From Faecalibacterium prausnitzii (GTDB taxonomy: Bacteria > Bacillota > Clostridia > Oscillospirales > Ruminococcaceae): a stretch of DNA of 64,000 bases. Under the pieces are notes generated by a model. The model saw nothing but the letters and a program-made list of their open reading frames with translations. It was not told where the DNA came from and searched no databases. This document shows, piece by piece, positions 34,564 through 42,933 of this stretch. The stretch is taken from NCBI GenBank assembly GCA_004558805.1, contig SFDE01000016.1, positions 1-64,000 of the forward strand, in the 5' to 3' direction. Each line of letters begins with the position of its first letter. The first letter of the stretch is position 1. Made by a program: the position numbers and the translations under genes.

Positions 34564-35397
34564 TTAGTCTTCCAGTGCGTTTTTCTGCGGTGCCGGTGCG
34601 GTCTTTGCCCGTGCACGGGACTTTTTAGGCTCGTGGGGACGGTTGTTCTTCACAAACTCGATCGCCAGATCCATGTACGCCTCGCTTCCCTTGCCCTTGG
34701 GCTCATAGAAGTTGATGGGCTGCCCGTAGCTGGGCGCCTCCGAGATGCGGATCGAACGAGGAATCGTGGTTTTATACACCTTGGAGCCAAAGTACTTCTG
34801 CACCTGCTCCACCACCTGCACCGTCAGGTTGTACCGCAGCGAGAACATGGTAAACACCACACCCTCGATATCCAGATAGGAATTGTACTTTTTGCGGATG
34901 GTCTTGAGGGTGCTGATCAGCTCCGACAGACCTTCCAGTGCGTAATACTCGCACTGGACCGGGATCAGCACACTGTCACAGGCGCTGAGACCGTTGAGGG
35001 TCAGCAGGTCCAGACTGGGCGGGCAGTCAATAAAGATGAAGTCGTAGTCCTTCTGCACCTCTGCCAGTGCCTTCCGCAGACGGCTTTCCCGTCCGGGCAG
35101 ATCGATCATCTCAAGGCTTGCACCGGCAAGGCGGGTGTTAGAACCAATAACATCGGTACGGAACTCGGTCTTGCGGATCGCCTCGGCGGCGCTCGCCTCT
35201 CCGATAAGCAGCTCGTAGGTCCCTTTATCCACGCTGCGTTTGGGGATGCCATACCCGGTGGTGGTGTTGCCCTGAGGGTCCAGATCCACGATCAGCACTT
35301 TTTTGCCCAGTGCCGACACGCAGGAGGACAGGTTTACTGCCGTCGTTGTCTTACCAACGCCGCCTTTCTGGTTTGCGATTGCTACAATTTTTGCCAC
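34564..35397 (-). CDS. parA: Chromosome partitioning ATPase ParA (Soj)
   Basis: This 277-residue Walker-type ATPase has the deviant Walker A KGGVGKTTTAVNLSS, Walker A' VLIVDLDPQGNTTTG and Walker B DFIFIDCPPSLDLLTLN. With ParB it positions origins and in Bacillus also controls DnaA. The likely start is GTG at 35397, giving VAKIVAIANQ, because GGAAGGAAG lies about 10 bases before it. An upstream in-frame start would run through a parS site. Confidence 0.94.
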   Translation of the reverse strand: MAKIVAIANQKGGVGKTTTAVNLSSCVSALGKKVLIVDLDPQGNTTTGYGIPKRSVDKGTYELLIGEASAAEAIRKTEFRTDVIGSNTRLAGASLEMIDLPGRESRLRKALAEVQKDYDFIFIDCPPSLDLLTLNGLSACDSVLIPVQCEYYALEGLSELISTLKTIRKKYNSYLDIEGVVFTMFSLRYNLTVQVVEQVQKYFGSKVYKTTIPRSIRISEAPSYGQPINFYEPKGKGSEAYMDLAIEFVKNNRPHEPKKSRARAKTAPAPQKNALED

Positions 35398-35427
35398 GCA
35401 TATTTCTTCCTTCCGGGAAAAATCGGT

Positions 35428-35443
35428 TGTTCCACATGGAACA
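35428..35443. other. parS site upstream of parA
   Basis: TGTTCCACATGGAACA matches the parS palindrome, with CA instead of CG at the centre. It lies between the parA start and its promoter. Confidence 0.82.
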
Positions 35444-35492
35444 TTCGCAGTCACGTCCGCCCGTTTCCCGTCAAGCAGACGCCCTAAGAGTT

Positions 35493-35521
35493 AGTATAGC
35501 ACATTCAGTTTGCTTTTTGAA
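35493..35521 (-). promoter_or_regulatory. Promoter of parA-parB
   Basis: TTCAAA (35521-35516), 17 bases and TATACT (35498-35493), with TGC before the -10 box. Two parS sites flank it. Confidence 0.7.
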
Positions 35522-35572
35522 CCGCTTTCGGGCGTTTTTGTGCGGTTTTTCCCTCTTTTGCAGAGATTTTAC

Positions 35573-35588
35573 GGTTCCACATGGAACA
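35573..35588. other. parS site downstream of noc
   Basis: GGTTCCACATGGAACA, one mismatch to the first site, seven bases after the noc stop codon. Confidence 0.75.
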
Positions 35589-35594
35589 TTTTTC

Positions 35595-36389
35595 TCATTT
35601 TTCCGCTGCCGCTGTGGGGATGCGCACCGTATACTCGATGTAGCCGTCTTTTTCCTCCCGGTGTGCGGTGGCAGGCACACCGTTGTCGGTCATAAGCCGG
35701 ATGGCGTGGTCGATGGTATTTACAAAGATCCGCACATCCTTTACCATGGACAGCCGATGTCCCTTTTCTCGGGTGGTGTTCAGCAGTTTCTGGATGTACT
35801 GGTCGGTCTGGCGGGCGTTCATCCGGCGTCTGGCAATGGTGATCAGCGCCTCGCTGCGGCGGTTTTCCGGCAGACGCAGCACCGCACGGGCGTGGCGCTC
35901 CGTAAGAGCATTTTCCAGCACGAACTGCCGCTGGTCCGCCGTCAGCTGCAGCAGCCGCAGCTTATTGGCAAGGGTGGGCTGCGCCATGCCCAGACGCTTT
36001 GCCGCCTCTGCCTGGGTGCAGTCCCACAGTACCATGATATCCTTCAGTCCCTGCGCCTGCTCAAAGGGATTCAGATCCATCCGCTGGATGTTCTCCAAAA
36101 GCCCCAGTGCGGCGGTGCGCTCCTCCCCGCAGTCCCAGAGGATGGCGGGGATCTGCTGCATCCCCGCCATTTTGCAGGCACGGAGCCGTCTTTCCCCTGC
36201 CACCAGCTGGTAGCCCTCCGGGGTCCTGCGCACCGACACCGGCTGCAGCAGTCCGTTTTCCCGGATGCTCTGCGCCAGAGCCGCCAGCTCCTGCTCATCA
36301 AACACCTTTCTTGCCTGAAAGGGCGAGGGCTGTATCTGATCAATGGGCAGCAAATAGATCTTTCCTCCCTGTTTTTTGCGTTCAAACAT
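35595..36389 (-). CDS. noc: Nucleoid occlusion protein Noc (ParB paralogue)
   Basis: This 264-residue ParB relative has a ParB box (QLVAGERRLRACKMAGMQQI), LLENIQRMDLNPFEQAQGLK and a helix-turn-helix QAEAAKRLGMAQPTLANKLR. Its place between rsmG and parA is the usual noc position. In Bacillus, Noc binds its own sites and tethers DNA to the membrane to block division over the nucleoid. The N-terminus FERKKQGGKI is basic but not clearly amphipathic. The ATG at 36389 follows AAAGGAG. Its DNA site here is unknown and may overlap parS. Confidence 0.88.
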   Translation of the reverse strand: MFERKKQGGKIYLLPIDQIQPSPFQARKVFDEQELAALAQSIRENGLLQPVSVRRTPEGYQLVAGERRLRACKMAGMQQIPAILWDCGEERTAALGLLENIQRMDLNPFEQAQGLKDIMVLWDCTQAEAAKRLGMAQPTLANKLRLLQLTADQRQFVLENALTERHARAVLRLPENRRSEALITIARRRMNARQTDQYIQKLLNTTREKGHRLSMVKDVRIFVNTIDHAIRLMTDNGVPATAHREEKDGYIEYTVRIPTAAAEK

Positions 36390-36477
36390 GACGACCGGCT
36401 CCTTTCTGAAAAAAGCTCCCCCGGTTTTCCACATTTCTCCGGGAAATAGTGGAAAATCCAGTGTCAGTTTACCACAC

Positions 36478-36515
36478 AAATAAAAACCCTGCCAGAAGTT
36501 TCGTTCGGCAGGGTT
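36478..36515 (-). terminator. Terminator of rsmG
   Basis: The 9-bp stem AACCCTGCC/GGCAGGGTT is followed by TTTAT on the minus strand. Confidence 0.7.
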
Positions 36516-36539
36516 CGGGCTATTCGGTTGTTTGTTGCC

Positions 36540-37247
36540 TTATTTCAGGGGGCTTTTTGCGATCTTGCCGCCGTTTCTGGGGTATGCAGTCGGAGTTTGC
36601 GAAATCTTTTTGCACAGGATCAGGGTCCGCAGGTCCCCGCCCGGCAGGTGCAGGGTCCGGGTCTCCTTGTATTCGCCCCCCAGTTTCCGGATGGCTCCCC
36701 GGGCTGCGGTCAATTCTTCCTCCCCGGAAGCCCCCTTCATTGCCAGAAAGTTTCCGCCCACCTTCACAAGAGGCAGGCAGTATTCCGCCAGCATGGGCAG
36801 AGCTGCCACCGCCCGGGCGGAGGCAAGGTCAAACTGCTCCCGCCACACCTTCCGTGCAGCTTCCTCTGCCCGCTCCTTGGCAAATTCCACCCCGGTAAGC
36901 CCCAGCTGGGCACAGGCGTACTTGAGAAAATCCACCCGCTTGCCGGTGGGCTCCATCAGGGTCAGCTCCAGCTCCGGCTTGTAGATCTTGGTGACGATGC
37001 CCGGAAAGCCTGCCCCGGCACCCACGTCCACCATCCGTCCCGCCACTTCCGGCTGGCTGGCAAAAAGCAGGCTGTCCAGAAAGTGCTTGTCCTCAATGCC
37101 CTCCGGGTCGGTGATGGCGGTAAGGTTGACCTTCTGGTTGTAATCCACAAGGATCTGGGCAAAGGCGTCCAGCTGGTCCAGCTGGGTGCCGGTGAGCGTG
37201 ATGTTCCATGTGGAACATTTGCTTTCCAGACGCTGTTTGTCGATCAT
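36540..37247 (-). CDS. rsmG: 16S rRNA (guanine-527-N7)-methyltransferase
   Basis: This 235-residue SAM-dependent methyltransferase has the GidB signatures KVNLTAITDPEGIEDKHFLD, VDVGAGAGFPGI (SAM loop) and SARAVAALPMLAEYCLPLVK. It modifies G527 of 16S rRNA. It lies 20 bases after mnmG. A parS site lies inside the first codons (SKCSTWNI), so the N-terminal sequence is partly shaped by that site. Confidence 0.94.
   Translation of the reverse strand: MIDKQRLESKCSTWNITLTGTQLDQLDAFAQILVDYNQKVNLTAITDPEGIEDKHFLDSLLFASQPEVAGRMVDVGAGAGFPGIVTKIYKPELELTLMEPTGKRVDFLKYACAQLGLTGVEFAKERAEEAARKVWREQFDLASARAVAALPMLAEYCLPLVKVGGNFLAMKGASGEEELTAARGAIRKLGGEYKETRTLHLPGGDLRTLILCKKISQTPTAYPRNGGKIAKSPLK
37202..37217. 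other. parS site inside rsmG
   Basis: TGTTCCATGTGGAACA is the reverse complement of the site at 35428. It lies in codons 11-16 of rsmG. Confidence 0.82.
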
Positions 37248-37267
37248 AGTGTTTTCCTTTCTTCCGT

Positions 37268-39136
37268 TTATTTCTTTGCGGCAAGGGCAATGCTCAGCTG
37301 CGCCACATCCGAGGGGGATACCCCGGGGATGCGCCCTGCCTGCCCCAGATTTTTGGGGCGGATCCGCGCCAGCTTCTCCCGTGCCTCCAGCGTCAGACCG
37401 GTAAGTCCGCTGTAGGAGAAGTCCTCCGGGATCAGGGTCTTTTCGTGGCGTGCCACATCCCGGATCATCCGGTCCTGCCGGGCAATGTAGCCTGCATACT
37501 TGATCTCGGTCTCCAGCCGCTCTGCCAGCATGGAGGTGATCTGGTCTCCCCTGCCGATGATCTGTGCCACCAGATCGTAGTGGATCTCCGGACGGCGCAG
37601 CAGCTCCTCGGCAATGCCGCCCTCCGCTGCCGGTTCCAACCCCGCCTGCTCCATGGCGGCACGGAGGTCAGCCGTGCGCAGATGTGTCTCGTGGAGACGG
37701 CGGCGCTCCGCTTCCAGAATATTCTGAGTATTCTGGAACTTTTCCCAGCGGTCCGCCTGCACCAGCCCGTATTCCCTGCCGATAGGGGTCAGGCGGCTGT
37801 CGGCGTTGTCCTGCCGCAGGGTCAGCCGGTACTCGCTGCGGCTGGTCATCATCCGGTAGGGGTCCATGACGCCCTTGGTCACCAGATCGTCCACCAGGGT
37901 GCCAAGGTAGCTGGTATGCCGGGGCAGGATCAGCTGTTCTTTGCCCAGCGCTTTCCGGGCGGCATTGAGTCCCGCCAGCAGTCCCTGTGCCGCCGCCTCC
38001 TCGTAGCCGGAGGTGCCGTTGAACTGCCCCGCACCGTATAAGCCCCGGACCACCTTGCTTTCCAGCGTTGCTTCCAGACTGGTGGGGTCCACACAGTCGT
38101 ACTCGATGGCATAGGCAGGGCGCATGATCTCCAGATTTTCAAAACCAACGATGCTGCGATAGAAGTCGTTTTGTACGTCCTCCGGCAGACTGCTGGAAGC
38201 TCCCTGCAGGTACATTTCCTCGGTGTTTTCCCCGCAGGGTTCCACAAAGATGGGGTGCCGGTCCTTGCCGGCAAACCGCACCACCTTGTCCTCAATAGAG
38301 GGGCAGTACCGGGGTCCCACCCCCTCGATCATGCCGCCGTACAGAGGACTGCGCTGGATGTTATCCAGAATAATGCGGTGGGTCGTTGGATTTGTGTAGG
38401 CGATCCAGCATTCCACCTTGTTGTGCATGGGCTGGTCGGTCATAAAACTAAAGGGCTGCAGCTGGTCATCCGGGTCTCCGGGCTGGCATTCCAGCCGGGA
38501 AAAGTCGATGCTGCGGCGGTGCACCCGGGCGGGGGTGCCGGTCTTGAACCGGCGCAGGGGCAGACCTGCCGCCTTCAGGCTTTCGGTCAAGGCGTTTGCG
38601 GCGTGCATCCCGTCGGGTCCGGAGGCAAACCATGCGTCTCCCACAAAGATCTTGCCTCCAAGGTTGGTGCCGGTGGCGATGACCACGCACTTGGCGGTGT
38701 ACTCTCCGTTGAGCTGGGTGACAACGCCCCTCACCTGCCCCTCTTCCACTTCCAGCCTCACGATCTCTCCCTGATGGATGGCAAGACCCGGGGTCTTTTC
38801 CAGCAGCAGCTTCATGTATTCGTGATAGCGGCGGCGGTCGGTCTGCACCCGCAGGGCATGGACCGCCGGTCCCTTGCCCTTGTTGAGCATCCGGCTCTGC
38901 AGATAGGTGGCATCCGCTGCCAGTCCCATGACGCCGCCCAGTGCATCCACCTCCCGCACCAGAGTGCCCTTTGCGGTGCCGCCGATGCTGGGGTTGCAGG
39001 GCATATTGCCGATGGAATCCAGACTCATGGTAAAAATGGCGGTCTTTGCCCCCAGCGTTGCCGCTGCGTGCGCCGCCTCGATCCCGGCGTGTCCTGCGCC
39101 GATGACGATCACATCGTAATCTCCTAAATGATTCAT
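37268..39136 (-). CDS. mnmG: tRNA uridine-34 5-carboxymethylaminomethyl modification enzyme MnmG
   Basis: This 622-residue FAD protein starts with a Rossmann motif VIVIGAGHAGIEAAHAAA, then CNPSIGGTAKGTLVREVDAL and RFKTGTPARV. The C-terminal helical domain contacts MnmE. With MnmE it builds the cmnm5U wobble modification. It lies about 70 bases downstream of mnmE. Confidence 0.96.
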   Translation of the reverse strand: MNHLGDYDVIVIGAGHAGIEAAHAAATLGAKTAIFTMSLDSIGNMPCNPSIGGTAKGTLVREVDALGGVMGLAADATYLQSRMLNKGKGPAVHALRVQTDRRRYHEYMKLLLEKTPGLAIHQGEIVRLEVEEGQVRGVVTQLNGEYTAKCVVIATGTNLGGKIFVGDAWFASGPDGMHAANALTESLKAAGLPLRRFKTGTPARVHRRSIDFSRLECQPGDPDDQLQPFSFMTDQPMHNKVECWIAYTNPTTHRIILDNIQRSPLYGGMIEGVGPRYCPSIEDKVVRFAGKDRHPIFVEPCGENTEEMYLQGASSSLPEDVQNDFYRSIVGFENLEIMRPAYAIEYDCVDPTSLEATLESKVVRGLYGAGQFNGTSGYEEAAAQGLLAGLNAARKALGKEQLILPRHTSYLGTLVDDLVTKGVMDPYRMMTSRSEYRLTLRQDNADSRLTPIGREYGLVQADRWEKFQNTQNILEAERRRLHETHLRTADLRAAMEQAGLEPAAEGGIAEELLRRPEIHYDLVAQIIGRGDQITSMLAERLETEIKYAGYIARQDRMIRDVARHEKTLIPEDFSYSGLTGLTLEAREKLARIRPKNLGQAGRIPGVSPSDVAQLSIALAAKK

Positions 39137-39171
39137 ACTTTCTCAGGTTCCCTCTATTGTACCCGTGTTTT

Positions 39172-39201
39172 GGGATCTCCCGGATCCTGCCGGGAGATCC
39201 C
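39172..39201 (-). terminator. Hairpin between mnmE and mnmG
   Basis: A 12-bp stem GGGATCTCCCGG and its complement is followed by AAAA rather than T on the minus strand. It is more likely a processing or attenuation hairpin than a full terminator. Confidence 0.45.
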
Positions 39202-39206
39202 CGCTG

Positions 39207-40583
39207 TTATTTGCCCACACAGAACCGCTCAAACACCTGTTCGATGACTGCCTCCGAGGCGTTTTCGCCGGTGAGCTGGCACAAGGCGTCCAGCGCATCG
39301 TCCACGCACACCGACACCGCATCCAGCCCAAACCCGCTCTGTGCCCCTTCCAGCGCCCCTGCCACGGCATCCCGTGCCCGCAGGGCGGCGGAGAGCTGCC
39401 GCTGTCCGGACAGGCTGGCGGCGTGGGGGTCGATGCTGCTGGTGCCCAGCAGACGTGCCACAGCGGCGGCGATGACCTTCCGGGTTCCTTCCTCCTGACA
39501 GCACACCGGCAGCACCATGGCAAAGCAGGGTGCCACCAGCTCTGCATCAAAGCGGGTGGGCTTATCCTCCTTGTTCACAAGGGCAATGGCGGGGCGTCCG
39601 GCACAGCGCTGTGCCAGCTCCAAATCCTCCCGGGTGGGGGGTTCGGAGCCGTCAAACACCGCAAGGATCAGCCCTGCTTCCTCCAGCTTTTTCCAGCTGC
39701 GGCGGATGCCCTCCGCCTCGATGGCGTCCTGGGTCTGCCGCAGACCGGCGGTGTCAAAAAGATTCAGCCGGATATCCCCCAGCTGCACCGCCTGCTCCAC
39801 CACATCCCGGGTGGTGCCCGCCACCGGGGTGACGATGGCACGGTCAAAGCCTGCCAGCAGGTTCAGCAGGGTGGATTTGCCTGCATTGGGGCGTCCCACG
39901 ATGGCACAGTCCACCCCTTCCCGCAGCACGGTTCCGGCGCTGTAGTTCCGGATCAGGGTGTCCAGTTCCCGGTACACCCCCTCCAGCACCCGGCGCAGCT
40001 GCTGCGGTTCCAGCTCCGGCACATCCTCCTCCGGAAAGTCTACCCAGGCGGCAAGATGCGCCTGCAGGGCGGTAAGCGCTTCCTTCTGTGCGCCGATCTT
40101 TTTTGCCAGCGCACCGGTAAGGGCGGCATTTGCCAGCGCCGCCCCCTGTCTGCCGTCTGCGGAGATCAGGTCCATCACCGCCTCTGCCTGCGTCAGCCCC
40201 AGCTTCCCATTCAGGAAGGCACGGCGGGTGTACTCGCCGGGTGCCGCAGGCTGTGCTCCCGCTGCAAGACACGCCTCCACCAGCCGCTGCGCCACCGCAT
40301 TGCCGCCGTGGCAGGACAGCTCCACTACATCCTCGCCGGTGTAGCTGTGAGGGGCACGGAAAAACAGTGCCACACCCTCGTCAAAGGTCTCGCCCTTCTC
40401 CACAAAATTACCGAACAGCGCCGTATAGCCCTTTGCCTCCCGCACCTTTTTGGCGGCATTTGCAGGAAGAAACACCTTTTCTGCCACAGCATAGCTCTCG
40501 GCGCCGGACAGGCGCACCACTGCAATGCCCCCTGCTCCGGGAGCTGTGGCGATAGCTGCGATAGTAGTTTCCTGCATGGTCAT
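39207..40583 (-). CDS. mnmE: tRNA modification GTPase MnmE
   Basis: This 458-residue protein has an N-terminal tetrahydrofolate-binding domain (TIAAIATAPGAGGIAVVRLS) and a helical domain. It has an inserted GTPase with G1 GRPNAGKSTLLN, the Thr-Arg switch AGTTRD, G3 DTAG and G4 NKED. The final residues FCVGK carry the C-x-G-K end that activates folate. The ATG at 40583 follows GAGGAAAA; the ATG six bases later is also possible. The minus-strand -10 box TATAAT lies at 40637-40632. Confidence 0.95.
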   Translation of the reverse strand: MTMQETTIAAIATAPGAGGIAVVRLSGAESYAVAEKVFLPANAAKKVREAKGYTALFGNFVEKGETFDEGVALFFRAPHSYTGEDVVELSCHGGNAVAQRLVEACLAAGAQPAAPGEYTRRAFLNGKLGLTQAEAVMDLISADGRQGAALANAALTGALAKKIGAQKEALTALQAHLAAWVDFPEEDVPELEPQQLRRVLEGVYRELDTLIRNYSAGTVLREGVDCAIVGRPNAGKSTLLNLLAGFDRAIVTPVAGTTRDVVEQAVQLGDIRLNLFDTAGLRQTQDAIEAEGIRRSWKKLEEAGLILAVFDGSEPPTREDLELAQRCAGRPAIALVNKEDKPTRFDAELVAPCFAMVLPVCCQEEGTRKVIAAAVARLLGTSSIDPHAASLSGQRQLSAALRARDAVAGALEGAQSGFGLDAVSVCVDDALDALCQLTGENASEAVIEQVFERFCVGK

Positions 40584-40730
40584 TTTTCCTCGTTTCGGCG
40601 TGATTTTATTTCCGGTGGACACTATGTCCCGATTATAATCTCAATTTTACCACGTTTTTTTTAGAAAAGGAACCATCTTTGCACATTTTTATGTTTTTGT
40701 GTGGAAAACCCGCCGCAGTCCTTCTGCAAA

Positions 40731-40770
40731 AGTAAAAGCCCGGGGCTGCCGCTTTGCGGCAGCCCCGGGC
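40731..40770 (-). terminator. Terminator of the 5'-nucleotidase gene
   Basis: The 15-bp stem GCCCGGGGCTGCCGC and its complement is followed by TTTTACTTTT on the minus strand. Confidence 0.8.
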
Positions 40771-40808
40771 GGGGTCAGTCTTTAGGCTTCCTGTGTCGGG
40801 TCTATGGA

Positions 40809-42620
40809 TCAGAAGGCGGCAATGTCGGCGGTGGTCAGCACGTTGCCGGGCAGGTTGCGGGCGTCCGGATTATCGTACAGGCTCAGCTTGCCCTCACGGA
40901 GCAGACGGACTGCCTTTTCGTGGTCGGCAGCCTTCCAGTTGTTGCCCACGATCTTCCAGTTGTTGTTCACACGCGGTTCGATGATGCCGCCCTTGACGTT
41001 GCGGACGTAGTCCGCCAGCAGCTCCCGGATGCCGCCTACATCGCCCCGGACGTCCAGCTCCAGCAGCTTGGGTAGCTCCTCGCCTTCCATAAAGATATCC
41101 GCTGCGGTCAGCAGTTGGGTGTTGGCACGGTAGTTGTTCACTGCCACCACGAACACATCGGTGGGCTTCACCGGGGTGCCGTTGGGCCAGGTCAGGTTCC
41201 GGATCCGGTGACCCGGCTCCTTGGAAACATCCAGCTCGTAGTTCACGCCCTCAAAGGCATCGTACAAGAAGAAGCGCACCGAGGGGTCAAATGCCAGGGT
41301 AACATCCCCGGGCTTCCAGGTCCGGAAGAAGGCAGCGGACCACTCCATGAACCGCAGCAGCTGCTCGCCGTTCATTTCCAGCTTGTACAGGGTGTTCTGG
41401 TAGGTATAGATGCTTGCCATGTCGCACTTGTGGATGACGCCCTCCAGCATCTGGGAGCTCATGGAAGTCAGAGAGGTGGCAGCGACCTGTGCACCGGTGT
41501 AGTACATCTGTGCCTCATTGATGAAGTCCAGCAGAGCGGTGTCCTGCAGCATGGGCTGCGGCAGGGTGGCGATCTCATTTTCGGGGGCAAGGTTGCCGCC
41601 CCGCAGCTCGCCGATGATGGTCATGGCGTCTTCCTTGGCGCGGGCATCGTAGGTGGCAAGCAGCTCGGTGAGCACCGGGTCCGGCTCGTAATCCTTCATG
41701 TTCAGGTTCTCGGAGGTGCGCTCGACCACCTTCCACTTGCCGTTCAGCTGCCGCTCCAGATGGACATGGATCTCCGACAGGGTGGCACCGGAGCTCTTGT
41801 TCTCCACCACCAGCACATCGTTGATCATCATGTGGGGGATGCTCCTGTGACCGTGACCCGCCACGATGACCGCAAATTCCGGGCAGGCGTTGGCAAGGTC
41901 AGTGACGCCGGAACCGTAGACATCGTACTCGTTGTCCACGTCCATGTGCATGACACCGATCAGGATGTCCACCTTGTCCTTGATCTTGTCGATGATCTTA
42001 CGGCTCTCATCCACGGGGTTGGTAACGGTCCAACCCTTCAGATTCATGGCGTCCCACCGGGTGATGTTGGGGGTGACCATGCCGATGAGACCGATCTTCA
42101 GGCAGCCCTTGCGGACGATGGTGTAGCCGTCTGCCAGAGGCTCCCCTTCGGGGCTGTAAACGTTGCCCACCAGCACCTTTGCCTTCTGCTGTGCCATCAC
42201 CTTTTTCAGGGTGTCCATGCCGTAGTTGTACTCGTGGTTGCCGGTGGTCCACACATCGTAGCCGATGGCGTTCATTGCCGCCACCATGGGATGCAGGTCA
42301 TCCTTCAGGAACAGGTCTGCAGAGTTTGCCTGAATGGTATCGCCGGAGTCCACCACCAGAGTGTGGGCGGTGCGGCACTGCTTGATGGCAGTTGCCTGCT
42401 GTGCCACGCTGCCGGAAGCGTCTGCCTTGTTGGCAGCATAGTCCCAGGGATCGAACTTGCCGTGGGTATCGCTGGATGCAAGGATCTGCAGATCCATCTT
42501 CCACAGGGAAGACACATCGCATGCAGCGGCAGAGGGCACTGCGCAGCTGACGGCGGCTGCCGTTGCGGAAGCGGCGGCGGCATGTAAGAAGCTGCGGCGG
42601 GAGATCCTGTTCTGTGACAT
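40809..42620 (-). CDS. Secreted 5'-nucleotidase / 2',3'-cyclic phosphodiesterase
   Basis: This 603-residue calcineurin-like metallophosphatase has SSDTHGKFDPWDY, DSGDTIQ, TTGNHEYNYG and a late GHGHRS for two metals. A C-terminal 5'-nucleotidase substrate domain follows. The N-terminus has a twin-arginine-like stretch SRRSFLHAAAASATAAAVSC, so export by Tat or Sec is expected. It would release nucleosides outside the cell. It sits between jag and mnmE, an intruder in the otherwise conserved origin block, with its own promoter and terminator. Confidence 0.9.
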   Translation of the reverse strand: MSQNRISRRSFLHAAAASATAAAVSCAVPSAAACDVSSLWKMDLQILASSDTHGKFDPWDYAANKADASGSVAQQATAIKQCRTAHTLVVDSGDTIQANSADLFLKDDLHPMVAAMNAIGYDVWTTGNHEYNYGMDTLKKVMAQQKAKVLVGNVYSPEGEPLADGYTIVRKGCLKIGLIGMVTPNITRWDAMNLKGWTVTNPVDESRKIIDKIKDKVDILIGVMHMDVDNEYDVYGSGVTDLANACPEFAVIVAGHGHRSIPHMMINDVLVVENKSSGATLSEIHVHLERQLNGKWKVVERTSENLNMKDYEPDPVLTELLATYDARAKEDAMTIIGELRGGNLAPENEIATLPQPMLQDTALLDFINEAQMYYTGAQVAATSLTSMSSQMLEGVIHKCDMASIYTYQNTLYKLEMNGEQLLRFMEWSAAFFRTWKPGDVTLAFDPSVRFFLYDAFEGVNYELDVSKEPGHRIRNLTWPNGTPVKPTDVFVVAVNNYRANTQLLTAADIFMEGEELPKLLELDVRGDVGGIRELLADYVRNVKGGIIEPRVNNNWKIVGNNWKAADHEKAVRLLREGKLSLYDNPDARNLPGNVLTTADIAAF

Positions 42621-42684
42621 AGTAGAAACCTCTCTTTTCTTTTGGCAAATTTTGCAAATTTGCAGGGTCCGTTTTCCTGCCCTC

Positions 42685-42714
42685 AGTATAAATCCACAGC
42701 CGCCTGCAAGACAA
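42685..42714 (-). promoter_or_regulatory. Promoter of the 5'-nucleotidase gene
   Basis: TTGTCT (42714-42709), 18 bases and TATACT (42690-42685). Bases 42715-42867 show nothing further. Confidence 0.6.
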
Positions 42715-42867
42715 TTGATGGATCAGAGAAAAAAACGCCGAATTTTTGGATAGTACGACTAATTCCGGCAGGAATCTCCGGCTTTATCCCCTGCGTTTTA
42801 TCATACCAAACCCTTTTCCATCCCAAAACCACAGTCAGGAACGATCCGGGTAAAATCTCTGCAACGC

Positions 42868-42907
42868 AAAAAAGAGCCGCAGCACTGCGGCTGCAGTGCT
42901 GCGGCTC
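42868..42907 (-). terminator. Terminator of jag
   Basis: The 15-bp stem GAGCCGCAGCACTGC and its complement is followed by TTTTTT on the minus strand. Confidence 0.88.
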
Positions 42908-42933
42908 CCGAAATTCAGAAGTCTGTGTTCCGA

